64,000 nucleotides of DNA from Pseudodesulfovibrio sp. (lineage in GTDB: Bacteria > Desulfobacterota > Desulfovibrionia > Desulfovibrionales > Desulfovibrionaceae): the NCBI RefSeq assembly GCF_028692895.1, contig NZ_JAQUWN010000001.1:1-64000 (forward strand), written 5' to 3'. Shown one piece after another: positions 37,031 through 45,700 of the stretch; the first letter of the stretch is position 1; each line of letters opens with the position of its first letter. A model generated the notes under the pieces. The model was not told where the DNA came from, did not search any database, and was given only the letters and a program-made list of their open reading frames with translations. The position numbers were made by a program, and so were the translations under genes.

Positions 37031-37819
37031 ATGCGCACACTCTATCTGGACTGTTCCTCGGGCGTGAGCGGGGACATGCTGCTGTCGGCCATGGCTCACG
37101 CGCTGGAAGAGACCGCCGGGCCAGGCAACGGGTTCGCCCGGCTGGGCGAGTCGCTGGACAGGCTCGGGCTGGCGGGCTTCGCCCTGCACTGGTCGCAAAA
37201 GAAGGTCGGCGGCATCGCCACCTGGCACCTGGATGTGGAGCAGACCGCTGACCAGCCTCTGCGGACCTATTCCAACCTCGTGAAGATCGTGGAGGACAGC
37301 GCGCTTTCGCCCGAGGAGGCGAAGCGGGCCATCCAGGCCCTGACCCTGCTCGGCCGGGCCGAGGCCAAGGTCCACGGCGTTGACCTGGAGACGGTCCACT
37401 TCCACGAGATCGGGGCTGTGGACACCATTGTGGACGTTGTGGGCGCCATGGTCCTGCTGGAGGCGCTGGAGGCCGTGGAGACGGTCGTCTCGCCCGTGGA
37501 TCTCGGGTCGGGATTCGTGACCTGTGCGCATGGCAAAATGCCTGTTCCGGCACCGGCTTGCGCCGAACTGGCCAAGGGGTTGGCCACCTTCGGCTCCGAC
37601 TGCGGCATGGAGCGGGCCACCCCCACGGGCCTGGCCATCCTGCGGACCATTGCACGGGATTGCGGTCCGCAGCCCATGGGCAGGGTCCTGGCGGTGGGCT
37701 ACGGCTCGGGCGGGCGATCCTGCGACGAGCAGCCCACCTACGTGCGCGCCTTCCTCTTGGAGACGGTTGTGGGCAAGAAACCCGTGCGTCACCATCATTC
37801 CGCACATCATCATGCGTGA
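37031..37819 (+). CDS. larC: Nickel-insertion protein LarC, N-terminal (LarC1) half only
   Basis: This 262-residue protein matches the first half of LarC, the CTP-dependent cyclometallase that inserts nickel into the pincer nucleotide. Motifs are TLYLDCSSGVSGDMLLSAM, VETVHFHEIGAVDTIVDVVG, GKMPVPAPACAELAKG and AVGYGSGGRS. It stops after a His-rich tail (HHHSAHHHA), near where other LarC proteins continue into the C-terminal domain. Full LarC is about 400-430 residues. No LarC2-like sequence follows in any frame, because a DUF3431 gene occupies the site and overlaps by 8 bases. The start at 37031 has a GGAGCG site; 37013 is possible. Confidence 0.85.
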   Translation: MRTLYLDCSSGVSGDMLLSAMAHALEETAGPGNGFARLGESLDRLGLAGFALHWSQKKVGGIATWHLDVEQTADQPLRTYSNLVKIVEDSALSPEEAKRAIQALTLLGRAEAKVHGVDLETVHFHEIGAVDTIVDVVGAMVLLEALEAVETVVSPVDLGSGFVTCAHGKMPVPAPACAELAKGLATFGSDCGMERATPTGLAILRTIARDCGPQPMGRVLAVGYGSGGRSCDEQPTYVRAFLLETVVGKKPVRHHHSAHHHA

Positions 37820-38477
37820 TACGGTCGAGGTGATCATCGCCCGATACCGGGAGGACGTCTCCTGGGCCGATGAGCTGGGCTATGATTACGTCGTGTACGA
37901 CAAGGGGGACGATGCGCCAACTGGCGCTGTCCCGCTGCCGAACATCGGGCGGGAGGCGCATACCTATTTCACCCATGTCGTGCGCGAGTACGACAACCTG
38001 GCCAGGGTCAACGTCTTTGTCCAGGGCGATCCGTTCGATCACATTGATCGGACGGGGCGGGGCACGCCGGCGATGTTGCGGTCGATGATTGCGGACGTTG
38101 CGGACGGTCGCGTTCCGTTCCGGGGGTTCGCCTGGTTCCGGCTGGAGTGCGACGCGCTGGGGCGGCCGCACGACATGCGCCTTGAAAGCAACCGGGGCCG
38201 CTGGTCCGGGTGGGGCAAGGACATCCCGGTGGGGACGGTCTTCACCGCGCTCTTCGCCGCCGCGCCGCCCGAGCGGATAGTGGCTCGGGCGCCGACCGGC
38301 GTTTTCGCCGTCACGGGTGAGCGCATCCGGACCCGGCCGCGCGCCTTCTACGAGCACGCCCTGCGCCTGGCGGAGCGGGACCCGGACGACGCGAACAACA
38401 CCGGCCACGCCATCGAGCGGCTCTGGCAATACATATTCAACGGCAACACGGCCTGGAACCGGGAGCGCTATGACTAG
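37812..38477 (+). CDS. DUF3431 domain protein
   Basis: This 221-residue protein shows the DUF3431 pattern: a short N-terminal strand (MRDTVEVIIARYREDVSWAD), LPNIGREAHTYFTHVVREYD followed by NLARVNVFVQGDPFDH, and a C-terminal WQYIFNGNTAWN. DUF3431 members occur in fungi and bacteria, often near glycan-modifying genes. The fold is suspected to be glycosyltransferase-like, but no activity is established. Its start overlaps the larC stop by 8 bases, so it is translationally coupled to larC. No signal peptide is seen. Confidence 0.8.
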   Translation: MRDTVEVIIARYREDVSWADELGYDYVVYDKGDDAPTGAVPLPNIGREAHTYFTHVVREYDNLARVNVFVQGDPFDHIDRTGRGTPAMLRSMIADVADGRVPFRGFAWFRLECDALGRPHDMRLESNRGRWSGWGKDIPVGTVFTALFAAAPPERIVARAPTGVFAVTGERIRTRPRAFYEHALRLAERDPDDANNTGHAIERLWQYIFNGNTAWNRERYD

Positions 38478-38543
38478 GGCGGCGGGCGCTGGACGCGGGG
38501 CAGGGCGGATCGCGGCCGTCCCGTACGTGGAGGCGGTCCGCTG

Positions 38544-39764
38544 ATGCTGCCGCTCAACCTGCGCATCGCCGTGTCGTCGCTCCGGGCGCACAAGTGGCGG
38601 GCCATCCTGGCCATGCTCGGCGTGTTCCTCGGGGCCCTGGCCTTCACCGGGGTGCAGCACGTCTCGGAAATCCTGGTCCGCCGGGCCGAGATCGAGACGG
38701 AGCAGCTCGGGCCTAACCTCTATGCGGTCCTGGCCGGGCAGATCCGGTTCCGCCGCAGCGGCGAGATGCGCACGGACGGGAACATCAAGACCTTTCAGCT
38801 CTCGGACGCGCAGGCGCTCATCGACGGGGTTCCGTCGGTCCTGGAGGGCGCGCCCTTCGTCAGCGCCAACCTGCAGGTGCGGGGAGGCGGCAACGCGGTC
38901 ACGGCCAAAATTCTGGCCACCTGGCCGCAGTACCAGAGCATCCGCAGTTTTTATCCGGACACGGGCCGGTTCTTCACCGGGCGGGAAGTGGAGGAGCGGG
39001 CCAAGGTCTGCGTGCTCGGCCGCAAGATCGCCGAGCGGCTCTTCGGCCGGGCGGAGAACGCGGTGGGCCGCCTGGTCTACCTTTACCGCGCCTCGTTCCA
39101 CGTCGTCGGCGTCATGGAGGGCAAGGGGCGCGACGTCTCGGGCGAGGACCAGGACGAATACCTGCTCATGCCGCTTTCCACCTACATGCGCCGGGCGAGC
39201 AACCAGACCTGGGTAAACGGCGTGTTCCTGCGCCTGGACGGCGAGGCCGGCCTGGACCAGGTCCAGGCCTCTGTCAACGCCATCATGCGCAGTCGCCACG
39301 CCCTGACGCCGGGCGAGCCGGACGACTTCGCCTCCATGACCCCGCGCGACGCCATGCAGTTGCAGCGCCAGGCCCTGGACCTGATGTCCACCCTGGGCGG
39401 CATCTCGTCGGTCATCTCCTTCGCCGTGGGCGGGCTGGGCATCCTCTCCATCATGATCCTGGTGGTGCGCGCCCGGCGGGTGGAGATCGGGGTGCGCCGG
39501 GCCGTGGGGGGCCGCAGGCGCGACATCGTGCGCCAGTTCCTCTTCGAGTCCGCGCTTATGGCCGGGGTGGGCGGAGCCCTCGGCGTGGCCACCACCCTGG
39601 TCCTGGTCGTGGTGGGCTGCAACGTGGCCGACCTGCCCCTGGTCCTTGACCCGACGAGCCTGGTCGCGACCCTGGCGGGTTCCTGCCTGCTCGGCGTGGC
39701 GGCCGGGGCCTACCCGGCCTGGCAGGCGGCGCACATTGAAATCCTCGACATCCTGAGAAATTAG
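38544..39764 (+). CDS. MacB/FtsX-type ABC transporter permease
   Basis: This 406-residue inner-membrane protein has one N-terminal transmembrane helix (WRAILAMLGVFLGALAFTGV). A large periplasmic MacB-like domain of about 230 residues follows. The C-terminal FtsX domain has three helices, containing SVISFAVGGLGILSIMILVV, RRVEIGVRRAVGGRRRDIVRQF and a final AGSCLLGVAAGAYPAWQAAH. Such permeases work with a separate ATPase in efflux or lipoprotein/envelope stress systems. No ATPase gene is adjacent, so the partner is elsewhere or missing. It lies 66 bases after the DUF3431 gene in the same direction. Confidence 0.88.
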   Translation: MLPLNLRIAVSSLRAHKWRAILAMLGVFLGALAFTGVQHVSEILVRRAEIETEQLGPNLYAVLAGQIRFRRSGEMRTDGNIKTFQLSDAQALIDGVPSVLEGAPFVSANLQVRGGGNAVTAKILATWPQYQSIRSFYPDTGRFFTGREVEERAKVCVLGRKIAERLFGRAENAVGRLVYLYRASFHVVGVMEGKGRDVSGEDQDEYLLMPLSTYMRRASNQTWVNGVFLRLDGEAGLDQVQASVNAIMRSRHALTPGEPDDFASMTPRDAMQLQRQALDLMSTLGGISSVISFAVGGLGILSIMILVVRARRVEIGVRRAVGGRRRDIVRQFLFESALMAGVGGALGVATTLVLVVVGCNVADLPLVLDPTSLVATLAGSCLLGVAAGAYPAWQAAHIEILDILRN

Positions 39765-39799
39765 CTTACCATCCAAAATCATTGCTGATACAAAGTAAC

Positions 39800-39837
39800 A
39801 TAGCTGGCTATTCAATTGAAAAACAGCCGGCTATTTA
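39800..39837. promoter_or_regulatory. Second copy of the marR-type operator, upstream of the TetR gene
   Basis: ATAGCTGGCTAT at 39800-39811 differs from the marR/larE site at 35316 by a single base. ACAGCCGGCTAT lies 23 bases further on (39823-39834). AT-rich sequence surrounds both, suggesting a promoter for the TetR gene. Confidence 0.5.
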
Positions 39838-39985
39838 AATGTCGGTCCCGCTACCAGGAGAACATCACAAGGCATGATAATTTTCATCAGGCGGTTGACG
39901 CGGCGTCGGCGTTGCTGTCCTATGAACGGGGATAGTCCGGCCTGCGATCGGCACGGCCGTGACGGGGACCAGGGGGAAGATCGCA

Positions 39986-40591
39986 ATGCAAGACGAGGAA
40001 AAGACGTTCGAGGAACTGGCTCGCCGCCGACGGATCATCCGGGCCGCCGTGGAGTGTTTCGGCAAAAAGGGCGTCCGGGACGTGGACATAGACGAAATCG
40101 CGGCCAGGGCGGGGGTGGACGTCGCCCAGATCGAGGAAGATTTCACCTGCAAAGCCTTCCTGGTCTGCGCGGCCGGTGCGGACCAGCTCAACGACGCAAT
40201 CAACGACTATGTGGCCTCCATGCCCGAGGCCAGCCTCGACGACAAGATCATGTTCATCATCAAGCGGCGATGCCAGTGCCTGAGCGAGATGCAGGAAGAG
40301 GCGGACATCTTCTACCGGCTGGCCCTGGAGGGTGAGCAGCCGTGGTCCGACACCCTGGACCAGTTCATCTGGCATCTCTCCGTGCATTTCGCCACGCTCG
40401 TCGAACACTCGGTGCGCACCGGCGAGCTCCAGGCCGAAACCGACGTCTCCACCACGGTCAAAACCCTGGTTTCCATCTACCTGGCCGGGGTGGCCACCAT
40501 CGGCATGCGGGCCATGCGGTTCGACGCTGAAAAGGTGCTGCAATTCATCGAACCCCAGGTCCGGCTGCTCTTCTCCTGCCATAAGTCCTGA
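39986..40591 (+). CDS. TetR/AcrR-family transcriptional regulator
   Basis: This 201-residue regulator has an N-terminal HTH of the TetR type: ARRRRIIRAAVECFGKKGVR then DVDIDEIAARAGVDVAQIEE (residues about 13-52). In most TetR proteins the turn ends in a YYHF-like motif; here it is IEEDFTCKAF. The C-terminal helical domain is the usual ligand-binding and dimerisation part. The start at 39986 has a GGGGGAAG site 10 bases upstream; 39959 is an alternative. It lies upstream of a decayed second TetR gene and an RND efflux pair, so it may regulate the pump. Confidence 0.85.
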   Translation: MQDEEKTFEELARRRRIIRAAVECFGKKGVRDVDIDEIAARAGVDVAQIEEDFTCKAFLVCAAGADQLNDAINDYVASMPEASLDDKIMFIIKRRCQCLSEMQEEADIFYRLALEGEQPWSDTLDQFIWHLSVHFATLVEHSVRTGELQAETDVSTTVKTLVSIYLAGVATIGMRAMRFDAEKVLQFIEPQVRLLFSCHKS

Positions 40592-40700
40592 CCCGGCGCT
40601 GGCCCGGGCCACGTTCGCCTCCCACGCCTTCATCCCTTCCTCCGCACGCGGGCCGCCTTGTTGCGCCCGGCGTGGGAAGCGGCGGCCCTTGCCACAATTC

Positions 40701-40733
40701 GCAAACAGCGTTTATAAAGCGAAGAGTGTTTGC
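40701..40733. promoter_or_regulatory. Inverted repeat upstream of the decayed TetR gene
   Basis: GCAAACA (40701-40707) and TGTTTGC (40727-40733) are perfect inverted copies 19 bases apart, ending 12 bases before the pseudogene's start codon. This is a likely former autoregulatory operator. Confidence 0.45.
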
Positions 40734-40744
40734 TGGCCCTGGCA

Positions 40745-41245
40745 ATGAGCAAGCAACAACGAAGGAAACGTGACCGGGAAGCCATGGGGCGGCGCATCCT
40801 GGACGCAGCCAGGACCCTGTTGGTCCGCCGGGGCTGTCCATGCGGGGCGTCGCCTCGGCCATCGAGTACAGCCCGGCGGCCCTTTACCGGTATTTCTGCA
40901 ACAAGCTCGAAATCCTCCCGGACTGCGCGAAGAGGGCTTCGTTCGGTTCGTGGCCTCCCGGCGCGAGCTCCAGCACACCGAGCACGACCCCCTTGAGCGG
41001 CTGCGCGTGGGCGGTGCAGCTACGCGGCTTTCGCCATCAACGAGCCGGAATACTTCCGGCTCATGTTCTGCACCAACTGCCGGGAGGTTGACCTGGAAGA
41101 AGAAAAGGCGAAAAACTCCCGTGATTCAGACGAGCTCTTTCGCTCCTCCGTGCGGGGCTGCGTCGCCGCCCTCGCCAATGAAACGGACATCGAACGGGTC
41201 GTCGGGCACATCGTCGGCCTCGGCCTGCGGCCCGGATTCCGGTGA
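40745..41245 (+). pseudogene. Frameshifted TetR-family regulator
   Basis: TetR sequence continues across three reading frames. The first piece is MSKQQRRKRDREAMGRRILD then AARTLLVRRG. A shift near 40831-40840 leads into LSMRGVASAIEYSPAALYRY then FCNKLEIL. A second shift near 40905-40925 leads into REEGFVRFVASRRELQHTEH. A third near 41006-41026 leads into the C-terminal part with AYAAFAINEPEYFRLMFCTN and EVDLEEEKAKNSRDSDELFR. The order and spacing are those of one intact ancestor of about 167 residues. Multiple indels within 250 bases indicate decay, unless the assembly is locally poor. It lies directly upstream of the RND adaptor and was probably its regulator. Confidence 0.8.
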
Positions 41246-41279
41246 TCTCAGCAACCATTCACCAACAGGTGAGCTTGCC

Positions 41280-42344
41280 ATGAACTATCTCATACCACTG
41301 CTTTTTCTGGCCCTGCTCCTCGCAGGCTGCAACGACGACAAAAAAGTCGAAAGCGCCGTACCGGCGCACACGGCCGCCGCCGAGGCCCCGGCTCCGACCC
41401 CGGAACCCGCCGCCGCTCCGGCCGCGCCGGCCCAAAGCTTCATCGCCCGGTCCGCCGCGCGCGAGGCCGCCCTTACCGGTTTCACGCGCGCCCGCAACTC
41501 CATGACCCTGGTCTCCGAGGAGTCCGGCCGCGTGCACAAGGTGGTGGCCGACGTGGGCGACACCCTGAACACGTTCGGCCTCTTCGCCGAGCTCGACACC
41601 ACCTTCATCGAGCTCGACCTGGAACAGAACCGGGCCGACCAGGCCCGACTCCTGTCCGAGGTGGCCTACAACAAGAAGGAAATGGACCGCTACCAGGCTC
41701 TGGTCAAAAGCAAGAACGCCGCCCAGTCGACCCTTGACAACAACATCCGCGCCCACCAGTCCGCCCTGCAGCAACTGCGCGCCAAGCAGATCGAGGAGCG
41801 CGTACTTTCGGAACGCATGAAGCGCTTCTCCCTGCTCGGCCCTTCCGGCTGGAAGGTCGTCACCCGCTACATCGAGCCCGGCGAGTGGGTCACCAAGGGA
41901 GAAAAGGTCGCCGAACTCGGGCGTTACGACGTGCTCCTCGTGCCCTTCGCCCTGACCAGCGCCGAATACCGCGTCCTCAAGGACAAAAAGGACATCCGCC
42001 TGCGCATGACCGACCTCGACCGGATCGTCGAGGCCACCATCGCCCGCGTCTCGCCCGGCTTCGATCCCCAGTCGCGCAAGATCAACGTGGACCTGGAAAT
42101 AACCACCGGCGACTTCGAGTTCCGCGGCGGCCTGCGCGCCGAACTGCTTCTCGACCTGCCCGACCCCGGCGGGGCCGTGCTCGTGCCCAAGTCCGCCCTG
42201 GTCAAGGCCTACGAGGAATACTTCCTGGTCACCCCGGACAACCAGCGCGTCCGCGTCGTCCTCCTCGGCGCCGCCGAAGACGACCTGCGCCGCGTCTCCA
42301 GCCCGGACGTGCGGCCGGGAGACAGGTTTCTGCTGAACCCGTAG
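41280..42344 (+). CDS. RND efflux periplasmic adaptor (membrane fusion) lipoprotein
   Basis: This 354-residue protein has a lipoprotein signal with lipobox LLAGC (Cys near residue 17), an Ala/Pro-rich linker and HlyD/AcrA-like domains. These are the lipoyl half-motif around MTLVSEESGRVHKVVADVGD, a helical hairpin (DQARLLSEVAYNKKEMDRYQ, then LVKSKNAAQSTLDNN), and beta-barrel segments with GGLRAELLLDLPDPGGAVLVP. It bridges the inner-membrane pump and an outer-membrane channel. The next gene encodes the pump, 399 bases downstream across repeat island C. No TolC-like gene is in the window. Confidence 0.9.
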   Translation: MNYLIPLLFLALLLAGCNDDKKVESAVPAHTAAAEAPAPTPEPAAAPAAPAQSFIARSAAREAALTGFTRARNSMTLVSEESGRVHKVVADVGDTLNTFGLFAELDTTFIELDLEQNRADQARLLSEVAYNKKEMDRYQALVKSKNAAQSTLDNNIRAHQSALQQLRAKQIEERVLSERMKRFSLLGPSGWKVVTRYIEPGEWVTKGEKVAELGRYDVLLVPFALTSAEYRVLKDKKDIRLRMTDLDRIVEATIARVSPGFDPQSRKINVDLEITTGDFEFRGGLRAELLLDLPDPGGAVLVPKSALVKAYEEYFLVTPDNQRVRVVLLGAAEDDLRRVSSPDVRPGDRFLLNP

Positions 42345-42358
42345 GCGCGGCATGGGGG

Positions 42359-42735
42359 ATGACTCCGGCGGCCCCTTCGGGGAGACCAGGGCGCTGCCCT
42401 GGACCCGGCAGGGACAAAGCCCCTGCACCCCACTCTCCGCTTCGCGGGGGCAGAGCCCGATGGCTGGGCGGCGCGGTCCGGACGGCGTGCGGGGCGGTCA
42501 GGCGGCGTCCGGGAGTCTTCGGGTGGGCCGCTTTCGCCCGCCGGGACGAAAACAGCCCGCCCGAAGACTCCCGGACAGTGGCCCGGTTGAAGAGGGGGGA
42601 GTGTTTGGGGGAGAAAAGGGGATTAAAACAATTTGTTTTGTTATTTCAAATGCCTTTAAAATTGGACTTGAACGTTTGACATTGCGGTAGTCGCACGGAT
42701 CAACTTGGCCCGCTCCCCCCGGCCGCCGGAGGCAT
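42359..42735. repeat. Intergenic repeat island C, between RND adaptor and pump genes
   Basis: ATGACTCCGGCGGCC at 42359-42373 and GGCCGCCGGAGGCAT at 42721-42735 are inverted copies with one mismatch. The inner block GAGACCAGGGCGCTGCCCTG plus GACCCG is at 42382-42407, followed by GGGACAAAGCCCCTGCACCC and a CTCCGCTTCGCGGGGGC motif. A 30-base imperfect hairpin then follows (42507-42536 with 42547-42576). It has the same modules in the same order as island A. It separates two genes expected to be co-transcribed. Confidence 0.8.
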
Positions 42736-42743
42736 CTTCATCC

Positions 42744-45700
42744 ATGATACGCGAGATAGTGCATTATACGCTCAGGCAGAAGGTTTTGGTGAACCTTGTG
42801 TTTGTGGTGTTGATGGTGGTCGGGGTGTTTTGCGTCTTCAACCTGCCGGTGGAGCGGTATCCAGACGTGCGCATGGGCCAGGTGGTGATCAGCGGTTTTT
42901 TGCCCGGCGCGAGTCCGGCCGAGGTGGAGACGCTGGTCACGCGCAAGATCGAGGACGCGCTGGAGGACCTGGAGAACGTGGAGTACATCCGTTCGCGGTC
43001 GTTTCGGCAGCGCGCCTCGGTCATGGTCAAGTTTCTGGACGATACCGACTACGACGCTTTGTATGACGAATTGCGATTCAAGGTGTTGTCGATCCAGAAC
43101 GATCTGCCCGAGGAAATGGACCCGCCGACGTTCACGGTGATCCGGGTGAGCGAGTGGCTGCCGGTGATTTCGGTGAACCTGACCGGGGACAGGGCCAACC
43201 GGGCGTTGACGCTGATGGCTGAGGAGATGCGCATCCCGTTGCAGCGCATTCCGGGGGTCAAGGAGGTGCAGATCAACGGCGAGTTCACGCGCGAGTTCCA
43301 CGTCTCGCTCGATCCGGGCAAGATGATGCGGCTCGGCGTGACCTTCGACGAGGTGGCCAAGGCGCTGAGCGGGGCGAACTTTTCGGTCCCGGCTGGCGAT
43401 TTCGTCAGCGATTCCGGCGAGTACGTCATCGTGGCGGACGAGAAGTTCCGGTCGCGGGACAAGATCGCGGCCACGGTGGTACGGCGCGACGGCGACGGCT
43501 CGTTCGTGACGGTGGGCGACGTGATCAGCGAGGCGGGCATGGCCTATCGCGATCCCTTCGTGATCTCGTCGGTGAACGGCAAGGACTCGGTGTCGGTGAA
43601 GATCATCAAGACCCCGGGGGGCAACGCCCTGGACATCGGGGCGGCGGTGGAGCGTGTGGTGGCGGATTTCCGGCCCATCCTGGACAGGGAGGGCGTGACC
43701 CCGGTCATGACCCAGGACCAGCGGGTCTACATCAACGAGAACATCGACACCCTGGGGTCCAACCTGCTGCTGGGCATCGTCCTGGTCTGCGGCTGCATCT
43801 GGCTGGTGATGGGTTTCCGCAACGCCATGCTGACCACGGTGGGCATCCCGTTCTCGTTTTTGGTGACCATGATAATCATGTGGCTCACCAACAACTCCAT
43901 CAATGAAATCACACTGTTTTCCTTTGTGCTCGTCAGCGGCATCATCGTGGACGACGCCATCGTGGTGGTGGAGAACATCTACCGCCACGTCCAGGAGGGG
44001 CGGCCGCTCAAGGAGGCGGTGGTGGAGGGCGCGAGCGAGGTCTGCATCCCGGTGCTGGCGGCCACCTCCACCACGGTGGCGGCGTTCCTGCCCATGCTCA
44101 TCATGACCGGGTCCACGGGCGAGTTTTTCGCCCTCGTGCCCAAGGCCGTGAGCTTCGCGCTTCTGGCGTCCATGGCCGAGTGCCTGCTCATTTTGCCGCC
44201 GCATTTTCTGGACTGGCCGGGGGCCAGGCGGCTTCGGAGCGAGTCGCGCACGCACAGCCGCCGCGCCGCCGACCCCCGGTTCCTGGTCGCGTTGCGGGGC
44301 GGGGTGGACCGCGTCCTCGGGCTGACCATGCGCCATCGCCGGAAGTCCCTGGTGGTGGTGTTCGGGGCGTTCATCCTGGCCATCGTCACCCTCGTCGTGT
44401 CCGTGACCGGGGCCATGCCGCTGTTGCGCATCAAATTCTTCCCGGACGAGTACAGCCTGTTCTACGTGTCCATGGAGGGGCCGGTGGGCACGGACGTCTA
44501 CGCCACATCGGACAAGGCCAAGTCCGTGGCCGCCTTCCTGCACGGGCTGGGGCCGGGCGCGGTCCAGGCCGCGTCCGCCCTGGCGGGCATGGACATCACC
44601 GAGGATTACGAGAACGTGTTCGGGTCCAACAGGGCCATCGTCATCGTGGAGATGCCCGCCAGGGACGCGCAGCATTTCGCCGAGAATCCGGACAACGACC
44701 CGCAGCTCCTGCTCGACATCGTGCGGCGAAAGCTGGAGCCCCATGAAAAGGGCGGCTGGACCATGCACGTCTGGGCGGAAAAGGGCGGACCGCCATCGGG
44801 AAAGGACCTGAACATCCGGGTTCTCGGCCCGGACCAGCAGGCCGTGCGCGCCCTCAAGGACGACGTGGACGGCTGGCTCCGGCACAACAAGGCCATCGCC
44901 CCGTACCTGACCGACTTCAAGACCGACACGGGCACGGACAACCGCGTCTTCCGGTTCAGTTCGGACAGCGCGCGCATCTCGGAGTACGGGCTTACACCGT
45001 CCCAGGTGGTGGCCCTGGCGGGCGGCCTGCTGGACGGCCGGTTCGTGGGCAAATTCCGGGCCTCGGACGAGGACATCGACCTGCGGCTCAAGATCGACAA
45101 GCGGTTCCTCAAGAACCCGGAGGACGCCCTAAGCATCCCTATCCTGGAGGACGACCAGGGGCCGGTGCGCGTGGGCGACCTGGTCACGGTCGGCACCTAT
45201 CGCGAGCCGGGGCAGCTCAACCGGTTCCAGCGGCAGCGGGCCGTGACCATCACGGCCAACATCCGCCCCGGCGCGCCGGTCAACGCCCCGAGCGTGGTCC
45301 ACGACATCCGCGCCTATTACGGCACCATAAAGGCCGAATATCCCGGCGCGACCCTCAACTTCGCCGGAGAATACGAGTCCACAGGTCGATCGTTCACCTC
45401 GCTGACCTACGCCTTTCTCATCGCCATCCTGCTGATATACACGATTCTGGCCTGCCAGTTCCAGTCGTACGTCCAGCCGGTAATTATCCTCTCGGCCGTG
45501 GCCTTCGCCCTGACCGGCGTGGTCTTCGGGACCATGCTGACGCGCTCGCTGTTCACCGTGAACAGCTTCATCGCCACGGTCGGCGTCACCGGCGTGGTGG
45601 TCAACGACTCGCTGGTCCTGCTCGACTTCATCAATCGGCTCTATGCGGCCGGGTACTCCCGGGCCGAGGCCGTGCGGGAGGGCGTGCGCATCCGGCTGCG

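Noticed and set aside
39959-39985. Earlier ATG for the TetR gene
   Set aside because: The ATG at 39986 has a better-placed purine-rich site and gives a normal TetR N terminus.
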